This document shows, piece after piece, positions 1 to 12,100 of a stretch of 64,000 nt of DNA (the first letter of the stretch is position 1; each line of letters opens with the position of its first letter). The position numbers and the translations under genes are program-made. Under the pieces are notes generated by a model that was not told the origin of the DNA, ran no database searches, and was given only the letters and a program-made list of their open reading frames with translations. Source of the DNA: Toxoplasma gondii ME49 (taxonomy: Eukaryota; Apicomplexa; Conoidasida; Eucoccidiorida; Sarcocystidae); assembly GCF_000006565.2 (NCBI RefSeq), contig NC_031470.1, positions 2,358,954-2,422,953 on the forward strand, given 5' to 3'.

Positions 1-3000
1 GTCCGGCCGTATTACAGTTGGCCTCGTGTGTTATTTGATGAAACGATGGAGACCGCAGGAAAGAAGGGGGAGTCGCTGTTTGCATGGTCGACGGAACCCA
101 GCGTCCTCAAGGAGCGCGTGGTTGTGAGTGAAGCTGGGTTTGGATCCGCTAGAGTCGTGACCAAGTTGGAGTGGCTCGGCCCGTGGGACAGCATGTCACA
201 GTGGCGCGCCCAATGGAATAACCTGCGCACCATCTCTGTCGGTCCGGACGGTTTTCTGTTTTTGTTTCGGTTCCACAGGCGCCGATGATGGCGCAGCGGC
301 GCGATGGCCAGCGACCGCTAATGCGTACCATCTCCGGTCAGAGAAGAGGTGGCTTGCGGGAGCGACTGTGTCGCGCTTTGTCAGTATATGACATAACGAG
401 CGGGCAAATGTGCGTTGTCCTGCCGCTATGCGTGCAGATGTCGTGGAATTGAATGGTTTGGCGTGGCGCTTTCCTAACTGAGAGAATAATGTGTAGGCGG
501 TGGCGGGCAACGTCCTTCCATGTTGTTTATCGAACGGTTGCACCACAATTTTGCAGCTTCAGAAAGTATTAATGGGCATGGCTCTCGAAGGGCACCATCA
601 TCAATAGTGAAGTGCGAACTGGTAGTGGACATGGCAGCCGTGCACAGTTCATTTGCTGTTCATTCCCTGGGCCGAATCCGCCGGCATGATTACGGCAACC
701 ACTCGGCTTTGAGTGGGACGCATGAAGGTGGGTTCATGAAGTGCGAAGCTACCATTGTCGGCCGTTGACCAAACTGGACACACGGGAACCGGTGACGTGT
801 GTCGTGTGAGCCGTGGAATTTGTCTTGATAATATCGCGACTTAGGTGGCGAACTCGATCAGTGGATGGTTCAGCACGTGTGGCTAATTCTTCGTACCATT
901 TTGTGACGTGGGTTGTCGGTTACCACGCGTGGCGTCGCATCGCTCCACCTGCCCTGAGGGCACAGATGTCTGCTTATCTGCCGCAGGACGGTGACTTGAT
1001 AAGTGGCTCATGTAGTCGGCGACCGTTTGAGAGTGCATTCGCCACGTTGTCTGGTTGTCGGTTTCTTCTTGTCCCTACGTAGGAATCGAGGGTAGGCATG
1101 TTAGCTTGTAGAGGTGATGTGTGGGTTGCGTGTCTTAATGATCAATTTGGTAGGCCACGCAGGCAACTACTGAGGTCCGTTTTAGTCCTACGGAACCCGG
1201 AGTGTGAGGCTTTAACACCGTGAATCAGCAGATGTGGCGAGTGGTATGCGGGTTTGAAGGTAATCGGGCCACGGGCGTCCGTCTTACTTCTGTTGTAGTG
1301 TCTTGCTACACCGGAAGAAGGGTGCATCTCGCGTGATTTGAGTAGGGACAAATGGACAACGCCAGACAGGCAACATGTGTCGCGGGGTGCGATGGGCGTT
1401 GGGTCTTGGGATGTATTTTGAGGCAAAAAAACAGTGGCGGCCAGAGAGCGTATGTCGCGCTTATTGTACGTCCATAGCTTATTCAGTCAGTGCTCCCTGG
1501 TATCAGTGCACGCTCTACTCCGGGACAAATGGTGAATTTGTGAAGGTGGCAACAAGCGGGTCGAGGTGTACAGAGCGTTTTGGGTCATACTCGGTCGGGT
1601 GCGGACAGTATAATGACGTCTGCCGACAGAGGGCACGAGTGTCGCGAGTCTCTGTATACGTGTTGACGCCGCCAGCATCATAAGTGTCGCGCGGTTTTGG
1701 TCGCCGGTTGAGATAGGGAGCACCACATTGTCTTAATTATTTGTTTTGTTGCTCAGGCCTAGGCGATGGCAGTAAGGATGACGTTCTAGACAATTTTATT
1801 CGCGCCCGGATGGCAGGATACACGCGAGCGCCTCTCACAGCTCCGGTGTGTAATGATCATGTCTCACTGCAGCATCGCGCGGTGAAAAACTGGACCATTT
1901 GTAAACGATGAACTAAGAGTGGTGATGTCGGGTCCAGTGTGGACTTGTGATGATAGGGGAGGTGCATCGAAGCGCCCGTTTCTTGGTCAAGAGGATATGT
2001 ACTTTGATGGAGTCAAATTTGCCTGGGGGGATACTGCACACGCTGTAGAGGGGAAGAGAACTGTAGGCGATGGCAGGATGCAACTCGTCGCATGCTGGCT
2101 GATGGTGTAGCATGGCGTTTGTTCAGATGGGCGCATGTCGCGTCTCTACGCGACTTGCAACTGATGACGCGCAGGAGGTTTCAGTTGTGTTTTAGAACTC
2201 TTTAACGGAAGCTTGGTAGAATATTGGGAAGACGAGGGATCGTTTACGCTCCTCACGTATAACGAATGAGCCCCTGCTCACTAGCAAAGAAATTTGAACA
2301 TTGACAACAGCCTACTGTACTCGTTCAGGGGTTACCTCTTTCGCTAGTGCACCGGGCTTCCGGATAACAATCGCTTTCGCGTCTTTTGATGACTCAACGT
2401 GATGCCAGTGCAGGGGCGAAAGAGGCTGATTCGCCTTACGAATATTTCTCGTGATGTATCATTCCTCTTCATTCTTGACTGATGCATGCTTTCCGTTTCA
2501 TCATACAACTAGTGTGGGTCTGGTGTGGTGAGCTTCGTTTGGCTATTGTTGGGCACGTCGTACGCCTTCAACGATACGTAGAATGTGGGATGGGAATCTG
2601 GAAACTGTAGTCGAAGGTTCCTGTTGGCTCAGGGCATATCTCGTAGCCGTGATTGTCCAAAAGTGTCTCTAGCCGTCGCCCCTGGATGCGCCATCTGTGT
2701 GCGCCGTGTATGTGGTCCAGCATGAGTCGAGCCAAGGAGGGAAAGACCAACGGAACAGATATATATCAGGAGCCTGCTGGACGAAGGGTGTTCTGGTGGA
2801 AGGAAGAGAATAGATGGGAAGAGTTCCCACCCCAAACGCAAATCCATGCAAGTGCTGAGTGGAGACCGATGTCACAGCCGGTCGATTTGGCCTTTGTGAA
2901 CAAACGAGGCCGGGGTACCCGGAACGAAAAGCCGGCAACATGACATAGAGAAGAGTCTGAGTTAATCATAGGCCTAGCAGCAGGCATAAGCGGAACTGGG

Positions 3001-6000
3001 ACACGCGGATGAGAGTGCTGCATTGCGGCATCGGTTGACCAATGAGTCCATTCTGTGTATGTGGGATGTGAACCTGGGACATGCATACGTAGGAAGATTA
3101 TCATAATGCTAACCAAGAAAACAACTGACCAAGCGCGAAGAACCTGTCCATATGGGATAAGTTTAGAGTATCTCCGAACATATCTTTACTATAGAAGATA
3201 AACCCGAATACAGCCTCTAAGACTGCGGCGAGAAGGCATCTGCGTTTCAAAGAAAAGGGATAGTTACCCGGGAAGTTAGTGTTCTTAAGCGCGGCCGTGT
3301 GCGGAGGCGGCATGGTGGTACAGGGAGAAAGGGCCAGGGCACAATCGCAGTGTGGTGTGTTGCGCGGAAAGAATTTAGTTCTTTTCGGGAATGGAGTAGC
3401 AGACACACTGCGGCGAATGCCACTGAGGTGCTGCACTGGAGAAGATGCAACAACGTGTTTGCGAGGTTTTGAATTTTCCCACGCTGCGCCAATATAATGC
3501 TAGACGCTGCGTAAAGAACTGAGATTAGGATTCTCGTACGGAAGCATAGGTTAATGGCTTCGCTTTAGCTGGAAGATTTCGCGAATACGCTCTTTAGGAT
3601 TATGTGAAAATGGCCGGATGAGACAAGTGGCTTTTAAAGGGTGTATCGGGGTAACATCGGACAGGATCAGCCGCCTTCGTCCGCTATGGGTATCGGATTT
3701 TTCGCGGGCACCTAGATCTATCGTCGAACGGGAGCACACACTCTTTCAAAAAATGGAAAATTGATAAGTCGACGTTCACACTAAATGGAGAGATAAGTCT
3801 TTGATGAAGACCAAATGGACACTAAATGAAACAAGAGTCGTAGCACAAAGCCGATGGGCATGGTAGAATGATATGCGCATGTGGTTTTATATTTTAGTTG
3901 CCTGGATAGTGAAGTGGACATTTCCCTCGCGACCCGTACCAGTTTATTCCGTAGAAGCCAGTGCACGCAGCGTCCGTCAAGCAGGTAGGAAACACTATAT
4001 GGGGTCCTCAAACCTCTGGGCGGGAACTATCATTTGCTCTTACGGATGACAGACTACAATGGAATGGCTGGGCAGAATGGGACCTAAACGTTGAAGAGAG
4101 AAGTTTGCATACGAGCAGCGAAAAGCAGAGCAACACGTGTATCTTTGACGGATCTGTGGCTGGTGCGCGAGGCTCACGTGTTGATGGCTGTCGACACCGC
4201 GTTCTGTCATATGTCGTTCCAGGCGAGGTTGTCGGTGCACGTATGTGCTTTATGCTGGTCCCCATCTGGTATCCTTAGGCAACGTCTGTAGGTTGCATCC
4301 ATGAGTTCTAAGCACGTGTGCCCTCGGCACTCAGTTTGCAGTGGAGAATACGAGCGATATGAATGGGCACGATAACTACGAATTGAATAAGCTGTCTTAA
4401 TTCCGTCGTGTTGGGTGAGGTAATCTTGTACCGTGTGTAACAATGCATCGGCCACACCGTATCCCCGGCGCAACAAAGCTGTACATTTCGTTAACTTGTG
4501 GTGACCATAGCTTAGCATACACTCACGTTTTCCATTACATGTATCCTCACCAAAAGTACTGTATTCGCAGATACATGTGAATCGAAACCAAATATCATGC
4601 TGGACGCGTGAGATCGACGGGCTGCCGAGTCTGGCCGAGGATCGCCCTGTTTCATTTCTAGATTATCGGGGAGTCTGCGTGCTTCACGATTGCCGGGGCG
4701 AAGGTGAAGGCACTGCCCAAACCATAAAGTTTGAAACCAGGTTGACATGTGTGTTTCGATGAGGAGAAGCATTCTGTGACAATTACCACAGGTGATTAGG
4801 GGAATCCGCCTAAAGCAGAAAGAGTATTCTTATCCCGAATCCCTCCTGAGTTTTTGTTGTGTGTTCTTACCACGATTGGTATGTCGTCAGGCGATTGAAG
4901 CAACGTCAGAAGAACGGTAATCTTACTTGTAATTGCGAGCTCGGAAATAGGCGACACCCAGACGGACAGAGAGACTGAAGCGGTATGTAATGCACCGGCT
5001 GAGACCGAGCGACGCTTCATGCCTCTCCTGGTCGATTGCCGATGGCTTGTCTTCGTCGTTTACGTTCCAGGCCGGTGTTTAGCGGGCAGTTGCAGAAGGA
5101 TGATGCGAAAAGGTTCACGCAAAATACAATAAGAAAGTAGGTGGACCTGCTTTGCAGTCTGCCGTGAATGACTGTTATCAGAACTGGCATCATCCAAAAC
5201 CACGTGATCCTTGTAATCTTCGTGAGCATTCTATTTCAACACGTCCGTGTAAAGTGAAGAAAAGGAAGCACGCCTTTTTTGTGTGTGCACTGGGGTACAG
5301 TAGAACATGTTCCGTATATTTTTGCTGTGCACGATAAACCTTTCCTCATTTTGTGTTGCCTGATGGTCACAGGAACAGAAATTCGTGATCCAGTGATTGA
5401 GTGTTTTGCTTGACTGTTAGTGGACAACAATATAGAACTGGCGACTCTCACGTGTGCCTGACCCGTGGAAGAAGCGCACATATGTGTTTAGCCTGCCGAG
5501 AAAAGAGCGAACTACGATAGGAAAGTGCAGGGCAGTGAAACGAAAGTCCTGAGTCTGTAACGGTATATTGTACGAGTCATTCACTGTAGTACATCTCTAC
5601 AACTGCCTCCTGCATGTAAAGGCTGCTTCACCGACTACCTCTACTTTGCACACATATCCGATTCAGCGTCACTGTTCAGTTACTGCATCAAATCGTGAAT
5701 CCCTCTAACAACACATACAGACACTAGCGTTTGTGGCTGCGAAGAAAGATTAACGCGGTAACTCTAGGTGGGTGACTTACAATTTGTGAACTGTCTCTGG
5801 CAGACGGCTGCTCGGACATAGATCCAATGGCTCGACATTAAACACAGCGTGAGTGCATTTTTCGCACGCGGCTGTTACGTGCGTCGGCCGAATGCTTTTG
5901 ATCCTGCCCACAACCCGTTCAGGAACCAATCTATCCCAAAACACCACAACTGAGATATATCGCCAACGAGAAAAAGTTGTGCGTTAGGAGGCAGAGCCGG

Positions 6001-6140
6001 TTACCAACGACCCCTTGCGACGTGCACTGGATACGGGTTTACAGTTTTAGGTTGTTTGAGGCGACGATCGTTCAAACAGAAGGGTCTAAAAGATTCCATC
6101 GTTCCATAAATCGAAACGGTTACGGCAGTGATGGCCCCAA
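1..6140. other. Left arm without a firm gene
   Basis: This stretch holds no gene I can defend. The + strand is rich in G and T over about the first 2.2 kb, then more balanced. Short open frames occur on both strands at the density expected by chance for about 50% GC. The least random-looking + strand stretches are 46-288 (listed separately), 1919-2110 and 2653-2943; the last has a Trp/Glu-rich run (VFWWKEENRWEEFP) and ends in TGA at 2941-2943. None has convincing splice sites on both sides. Short strings such as CTGTAGGCGATGGCAGG at 2061 resemble the repeat motif of the right arm. Confidence 0.5.
46..288 (+). CDS. Possible coding segment, unknown product
   Basis: An open stretch of 80 codons from an ATG at 46 to TGA at 286-288. 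The frame is already open upstream of the ATG, so it could be the 3' part of an exon that begins outside the window. Composition is protein-like (charged and aromatic residues mixed, no low complexity; for example LKERVVVSEAGFGS near residues 22-35 and a basic tail FRFHRRR). No domain is recognised and there is no second copy to test for selection. It may be a chance frame in G/T-rich DNA. Confidence 0.18.
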   Translation: METAGKKGESLFAWSTEPSVLKERVVVSEAGFGSARVVTKLEWLGPWDSMSQWRAQWNNLRTISVGPDGFLFLFRFHRRR

Positions 6141-6794
6141 TCCCCATTTTCGTAAGGCAGGCTACGCCAGGAGGTCGCATATTATCACTCCTCTACCCGA
6201 AAGGATTTCGGGATGTGCGCACCCTATCGTAGGCCGTTGCCACGTTGGAAAGAGAGGGAAGCATCGCTGAAGTTTTTCGTTGGGCCAAGAGGGTAGGGGC
6301 CTCTTCGCGAAGCGGCCAACTAAGAGCGAAGGCGACACCCGTGTCGCGGAGAGACGCCGACACAGTTCAGAGAGCTTCACGCACCTCCCCCTTCCGGCCG
6401 CCCCCCCCCTTAGTCTTTGCTGGCAGAAACAAAGCTGGCGGGCCGTGGAACGCGGATGTGGGGGGTTGAGGCTTCAGAGAGGGTACGTTATCTAGGACAG
6501 AATTGCTCGGGGCTAAAAGGGACTTTTGAGGCGAGTGCAGCGGCCTCCCTAACCGCGTTGCGAGCGAAGACACATCGAGAGACACACGCGGGGATAGCCG
6601 AAAAGCAGACTTCTATCCCCCGCGCTACCCTTTCCCAGGTTATCGCCGGAAGCTGAGGCAGGCGCTCCGCATCGAATAGAAGTTGCGCGGCCTCCGAGCA
6701 GCAGGCACCCGAACTGAGAGCACCGGCTTGTCTACCTGCAATTAAGGCATCAGGGTCGCCATCCACCTTGCCATCCCCAGTCGCAGGCGGTCGG

Positions 6795-7100
6795 CTACGC
6801 CCCGCGGGCGCGGACAACGGGGCCACGTGCTCGCGGTTGCAAGCAGCACGCTGAGGGAAGGTCGCCTCCCTCGCCAGTCTTTGCGGTCGCCGATGCACCA
6901 GAGACATTCGCGAGTCCGGAAGAGCTGTGCACGAGCACCTGCGTTCCACTTTGGCCGTCTGCGGTCTCGTTGGCGGCCTGGCGTACGTGCACGTCCCCTG
7001 GTGCAGGCGAGGACGCAAAAAGAGCAGCGGCTGGCCGTCCTCTTCCCGTCGAAGGCACCTCCTCATGACACGATCTCCCGCGCCTGAGTCCCGGCCCACC
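6795..7100 (-). CDS. Possible last exon of the minus-strand locus
   Basis: Minus-strand frame ending at TAG 6797-6795. The last part is Ala/Ser/Gly-rich (for example DVHVRQAANETADGQSG and SSSGLANVSGASATAKTGEG) with C/G-ending codons, typical of disordered regions of coccidian proteins. A second minus frame overlaps (to 6488) with less biased codons. The join to 7373 cannot be fixed by eye. Functions unknown. Confidence 0.28.
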   Translation of the reverse strand, partial: GGPGLRRGRSCHEEVPSTGRGRPAAALFASSPAPGDVHVRQAANETADGQSGTQVLVHSSSGLANVSGASATAKTGEGGDLPSACCLQPRARGPVVRARGA

Positions 7101-7372
7101 ATCGCCTGCACCTCCGAACACGGTCGAAAACGCCGAGCTAGGTTCTCTGCAAGACCCACGCGCGCGGGGTGCGCGAGAGCCTCCCCACGTGTCGGCCGGA
7201 CCTCGCGAATTCCCATCACGATGCCGCAACGTCATTCGCCTCACACGCACGCTGGATGCAGCGAGCATATACGGCGGGATCAGATGAGCCTTGAGGAGTC
7301 GGCAGACCGGCGCTCGGCAACGGAGACAACAAGAATCCCCCAGTCTTCTGGGCTGGAGGGGTTTAAGCGCAC

Positions 7373-7497
7373 CTGACTTTCCGAGGCTTTGTTTCGATGC
7401 CGACGAAGTCGAGGATGTCGTTGAGCATCCGCGGCCCCTGCTGCTTCGCGTACTCAATCCTCTGCCTCCGCGCAAGCTCCCCGTTCCTCCCGCTGGC
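7373..7497 (-). CDS. Coding-like segment ending at a splice donor
   Basis: Third frame of the same minus-strand locus. It reads GELARRQRIEYAKQQGPRML followed by NDILDFVGIETKPRK, with nearly every codon ending in C or G over the last part (for example AAC GAC ATC CTC GAC TTC GTC GGC ATC). A CAG/GTGCGC donor sits at 7373/7372; without splicing the frame ends at TAA 7365-7363. No GT-AG intron of plausible size separates it from the preceding segment, so the frame change near 7490 is probably a base insertion or loss. Confidence 0.4.
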
Positions 7498-7739
7498 CAA
7501 GCAAAGGGATCCGGTCGGGGCAGGACGATCGTGCCAGGGTCTCTACCGCGGCTCTGCGCCCCATTTTGGACCAGTTCGAAGAAGTTTCTGGCCTTGAGGC
7601 TGCGGGCTCCTGCCTCCGCGCACGGCAGTTGATAGTCAAGTTCCTCCACCTTTCCGCCTGCCACACCCCAACGCACTGTCTCTCCGGCCTGCAGTGTCCC
7701 CTTCAGAGCCTCGGAAAGGAGAGTCTTCCACGCAGTCGG
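7488..7739 (-). CDS. Coding-like segment, frame shifted from its neighbours
   Basis: Minus-strand frame opening after a TAG at 7742-7740. It reads TLLSEALKGTLQAGETVRWG, then KVEELDYQLPCAEAG, KARNFFELVQNGAQ and RPDPFAWP, all with codon use typical of a GC-biased gene. It neither starts with a convincing ATG nor has a clear splice acceptor. It overlaps the end of the previous segment in a different frame and gives way near 7490 to yet another frame. This is what a pseudogene, or a gene read through indel errors, looks like. No family recognised. Confidence 0.38.
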
Positions 7740-7895
7740 CTAGCCGCGAAACGATCTGGCCCGCCTCGCCGGTTCCGGTCGCCCCTCTCGAAGTCGGATG
7801 CGCACTTGGACACGAGAGGCACGCGGGAGAAAGAGACACAACGTTTTGCGATGGTGTCGACGGGGGGTTGACGGCAGGCGCGCCTCCACTGGCAG
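7703..7895 (-). CDS. Putative second exon of the minus-strand locus
   Basis: Begins after a pyrimidine-rich acceptor (TTCATTCTCCTTCCAG) and continues the phase left by the donor at 8080, giving a 184-base intron. In that frame the codons are strongly C/G-ending and read through VDTIAKRCVSFSRVPLVSKC and then FERGDRNRRGGPDRFAASRL. The frame stops at TGA 7705-7703. Just before that stop, coding-like codon use moves to another frame (see 7488-7739), so a one-base shift near 7735 is likely. No domain recognised. Confidence 0.38.
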
Positions 7896-8079
7896 CTGGA
7901 AGGAGAATGAAGTGGTCGGACAGACGGACACCAGAGTTCTTCGTTCCTTCCGTCGCGCTGATCGCGGGGCTATCGGCTACGAGACTAGACCCACTCCCAC
8001 CGCCGCCCCCGGAAGGAAGCGGGCCCATTTCGTCGTCCGAGAGAGAGCGATGTCGGCGCGAGAAGAGCGAGAAACGTAC

Positions 8080-8696
8080 GCCCAATTGGCTTCCCTTGAA
8101 AATGCAGGTGGGAAACATGAAACGAGGCAGTCTGTGCCTCCAGTGGCTCTCTCCCCCATCGGAAGCGACAACTCGCCCGCCGCGAGGTGGGTGTGCACGT
8201 TTTTCTCCCTCAATGAGTGGAGAGCCGCCTCTGCAATGAGAGTGGTGCCGCTGTGGGAGCACACCGGGGAGCCCCGCCGAAAAGCCGAAGACGGCCGTGA
8301 CGACCGCCGAGACGGAGGGTGCGCCGGACACGACGAAACAGAATCCGGAGAAGACGAGAGCCAGGGAGACAGGTACGGAGGTTCCGACCGCGTTGAAGAC
8401 GGCGGCGGTGGAAGAGCAGAGTCAGACAAGGCTGGAAGAAGGGGGAGAGGGAGAGGTAGACTCTTCAGTGCGAAACTCGAGGCCGAAGGAACCTTTGGCG
8501 GGTCGACAGCAGAGCAGAAGGTCTGGTCAACAGAAGCACCTGCGGCTTTCGCCTCACACGCAGCGCGCAGACGCGAAGAACGCCGTCTAGACGCCGAAGA
8601 AAGAACTGCCCACGAAACACACGGAGATCCTTGCAGTGCTGAAGCAGGACCGTCCAGGCCTGCGCCCCCAGGAGGGGCGGACACCCCGTTTCCCAT
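8080..8696 (-). CDS. Putative first exon, possible N-myristoylated protein
   Basis: Minus-strand open frame from an ATG at 8696. The frame runs on to a TAG at 7979-7977, but a good donor (GC followed by GTACGT) ends a 617-base exon at 8080. The predicted N-terminus is M-G-N-G-V-S, which fits the Met-Gly-x-x-x-Ser pattern for N-myristoylation. The middle is Ser/Pro-rich and probably disordered; the last third (CSHSGTTLIAEAALHSLREK) has strong C/G-ending codons. The acceptor-like CCCACAG just upstream of the ATG, at about 8721-8727, means translation could begin earlier. The exon ends in phase 2, matching the acceptor at 7895. An alternative frame over 8310-8400 is also coding-like, so a frameshift inside this exon is possible. 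Confidence 0.35.
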
Positions 8697-9100
8697 CAGA
8701 ATGCGCAGATAACGCCCGCCAGCTTCCTGTGGGTAAGCGGAAAGATTCAGAAAGACGGTGACCTGGGAGAAGCGAAAAAGCCGTAGGGCGGCCACCACCA
8801 GCCACAACACACTACAGCCGCCACAAGCCACACGCTGTGGAAGCCTCTAGTCAGCGCCCTGCAAACGCAGCAGCAAGGTGAATCACAGAGCAATGAAGAC
8901 CGAAGAAGGTGTAAAAGGAAATGCAAAGCTGGCAGGGCGCAGTACACATGAAACGACCCGTCACTCGCCTCTGGACAAGACACGAACTTGAGAAGCACGC
9001 ACCACACCAACAAACGCCAGATACGAACACGTGCTACGGGTGCAGACAGAAGATCCAGAGAAAAGGAAGTGACCCCATAGTTTGCGGGTGATCCTATCGA

Positions 9101-12100
9101 GCAGCGCCCGGAGAGTCGCCGTAGCTCACGCGCGGAGGCAGACCGCAGCCGGCCTCAAGTGGGCAGCTCAGCTGTTTGTGACGAACAAATGTAGCCGTCG
9201 AGGTTCAAACAGGTCAAAGAAGCGGGGAATTCTCTTTGCACAGGCATGCACGTTTTTACATCGTCGCACCCCGGGCTCACGTGTGTTTGAGGAAACGAAG
9301 CTTCGGTGTCCGCGTCGGGTGTTACTTCCTCAGAGTCCCGCGCTGCATGTGCTTACCAAAGCCGAGAAACACAAAAAGAGAAATCTTCCAGACAGACGGA
9401 AAAAGCTCAAGCGACAATTTTTTTTTCTGCCTAGGTCGGCATCATTCAGGCCAGGAAAAATTTGTGGAGAGAAAAGCAATTGGAAGAAGCTGAAGAGGTC
9501 AATTCCGCCGCCCCAGTTGCAAGCTCGAAAGCCAAAAGTAGATGTAGGGAAGTAGCCGAAAAAAAGCGAACAATCCAGCGGAATTTGGGATGGCGACGAG
9601 GCATCAGAGAGTTCAGCCGCCTGTCGAACGTCGAAAAGATGGCCATGTAAAGCGGGCTAGCTGTGGAATGTATCGGCGTTGAGGGGGGGAAGGATACAGG
9701 AAAAGAAAAAACTGGCGCACTGAAACGGAAACATGAAGACAGCGAAGAAGCGTGGCACTCGGCCAAGTCACATTTCCGTACTGTGATGTAAACGGGCCAC
9801 AACTTGGAGTGGCGGCAAAAGGACGTGTCACAGCACTCCACCCCGAAACGTGCTTTGAGGGAAAAATTAAAACCTCGCCGAAAAGCATATATATGTCACT
9901 GGACCATGAAAAGTGAGGAAAAATCATTTTCCCTCCAACCGCCTCAGCGCAGTGGTCATACCGCGAAAGGAATGTCGCCTGCACGATTCACAATTTACGG
10001 TCAGTGCCCACGCCCTGCGGGGTCGTCATAAAGTGTCAACAGAAAGAAGCTTGTGTCCATTCTCTTCAGCGCTCCCCTTTTCATACAGTTCTTCATAACT
10101 AATTGGAGTGTGAAGAAGAGGGCTGAAGGGTATGGAAGGACAGTTTGGAGAGAGAAACACTGAAAAGGGACGGGCATTCCACAGCTTCGCACTCAACCAA
10201 GAAAACGCAGGGGGGGATGTGCGTGGTGACCAGAAACAACGGAAGGAGGGAGAAAAAAAACAGCCGTGGACAAGTATCCGCCTCTCTCACCTCCTCCCGC
10301 TTTCCTCCTTGCTCACCACGGGGGCGCGCGAGCTGTTTCACCCGTTACTCCTGCTGGAGCTTTTTTACGCCTTCGTCCTCCCAGCGGAAACCCTGTTTAC
10401 CATGCCGTTTATTCGCCATACAAGCCGAAACCGCATCGCTGGGTGACCCACTGCGAAAAGTTGCCCTTTTCCCGACAACTAACGTGCTGATCTGCAGTAT
10501 AGAAGCTTCTCCTGCTGTTGTCGTTGTTCCGTTTGCTACCAGTTGCATAAGCATAAGCAGGGCGAAACAGCAGCGATCTGCACAGGCCGGTGTTTTTCGT
10601 GAACCGAATTTGGTTGCCACCATCTGCTGCTGCCAAGGCGATGTGTGAGTCGTATCATCGCCCACTTCAGTGAGGCACAGGAAAGTAGGCGCACCGAGTG
10701 CATACGGCTGGATTGCCGGTGCAAGAGAAAGAATGACAAGATAAAACTTTAACCAGTGTGGAATAACGGGGACATTATTCTGTGTAAACGTGGTGGGTTG
10801 GTGTATTTTGGCGGGTGTCAGAAGGGAAAAAAACCCCGTTTCGAAGTGGCTGCTTTCCGTCGCACTTCGGAAGTGCCTTGCGTGTCTAGAAAATTAACAC
10901 AGCATCCACGATCACATGAGCGCCGCGATGTTGTTTGTGTAATTGGTTTTTTCTTGCTTTCTTAATGCCTGGAGGAAGAAGACTTCCATACGAGAATGGC
11001 AAGCGGAAGACATGCTGGCGTCATGCTGTACGGGCTTAATATTCGACTACCTGACACCGAAATGTACTACATGAAAGGCAACTTCAGATAGGGAGAATAT
11101 GGTTCCATGAATAACCGAAGAACTTAGGGAGCAACAGCAAGTGGAACACCTATACTCTCTCGAACGCTTCCGCTCCAGTTCACGACCACTTTCTGCCGTC
11201 TTCACCACTAGTAGCACTGCATGTGGTGGGCCAGTGCTCCGCAAGCCTCGTCATTTTTTGTCCCATCCACCACACTTTGGTTTCATCCTTGTGTGGAGAA
11301 ACGGTGGCGCTTGGATAAAGTAAATTTAAGTAACGTGCTGCTCTGGGCTCTCGGTGGGCTGTTCCTGGTTCCTTTGACATTCGTGAGAGCGCTCACACTA
11401 ACAACAGCTAAATTTCGGTAGGGCTGTATCGGGTCTGCAGTATTTTTCTAACACTTGGCATGCACGAGGTTGTCGCTGGTTCCTAATCAGCCGGTATTCG
11501 TCAAAGCTGACTTTTTCCGAAGCTCACACATTTTCATAGAAGACATGGGTACAGTTTCTGACAATCTGTCAGGATTAAATCACCGAGGAGTGTGTACTTC
11601 GAAGCGTTCTCTGGTGGCTGCAGGACAGGTCAAATGTGACGAGCCCATTTTCAAACAATTTTATCGTTTGCCCTTCCGCGGAGGAACATCATTTGCGTTA
11701 AAACTCCGATCACTGAAGAGCAGTTGATATGGTTTTTTGATAAGCGATGAACTGCTGCACACGTCGAGGTTGATAGCGATAGACAGACTGGACTTCACTG
11801 TATACCTATCCTGTCGTGGCTCCTTTGTTCTGACCAGTGCGTAGCAGCCTGAAGGGACATGGCAGAAAATGCCGGTTGACTGGTATTTAGTTATCTGAGT
11901 GTAACAGTTCCATGAGATCAAAAGCCGCTACCTGCTTTGAGGGGGATGTGGTAACTTCTTTGTACCAATCAGTACTGGTGGTTCGGAAGTATATGCAGAT
12001 TCTTCTGTCCAGGAAGGGCCTCGCTCTTCTTCGAAAATGAAGAGTCGGCTCCAGGGATACCGTGATGCCGCCTTCACTTCGCCAGCTCCAAGAAGACACC

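Larger units (their letters stand above)
6140..9100. other. GC-rich island
   Basis: Base composition changes sharply near 6140 and again near 9000-9100. In between, GC is clearly higher than on either side, with C and G runs (for example nine C near 6401-6410) and open frames of 200-300 codons on several frames of both strands. Long frames on the + strand here (for example 7798-8712) are mostly Arg/Glu-rich shadows of the GC content. Codon use with C/G in third positions favours the minus strand, where the listed segments lie. 6140-6790 itself holds no convincing exon. Confidence 0.55.

Noticed and set aside
7798..8712. 304-codon + strand frame in the GC island
   Set aside because: Arg/Glu/Gly-rich shadow of the minus-strand frames; no splice signals and poorer third-position pattern than the opposite strand.
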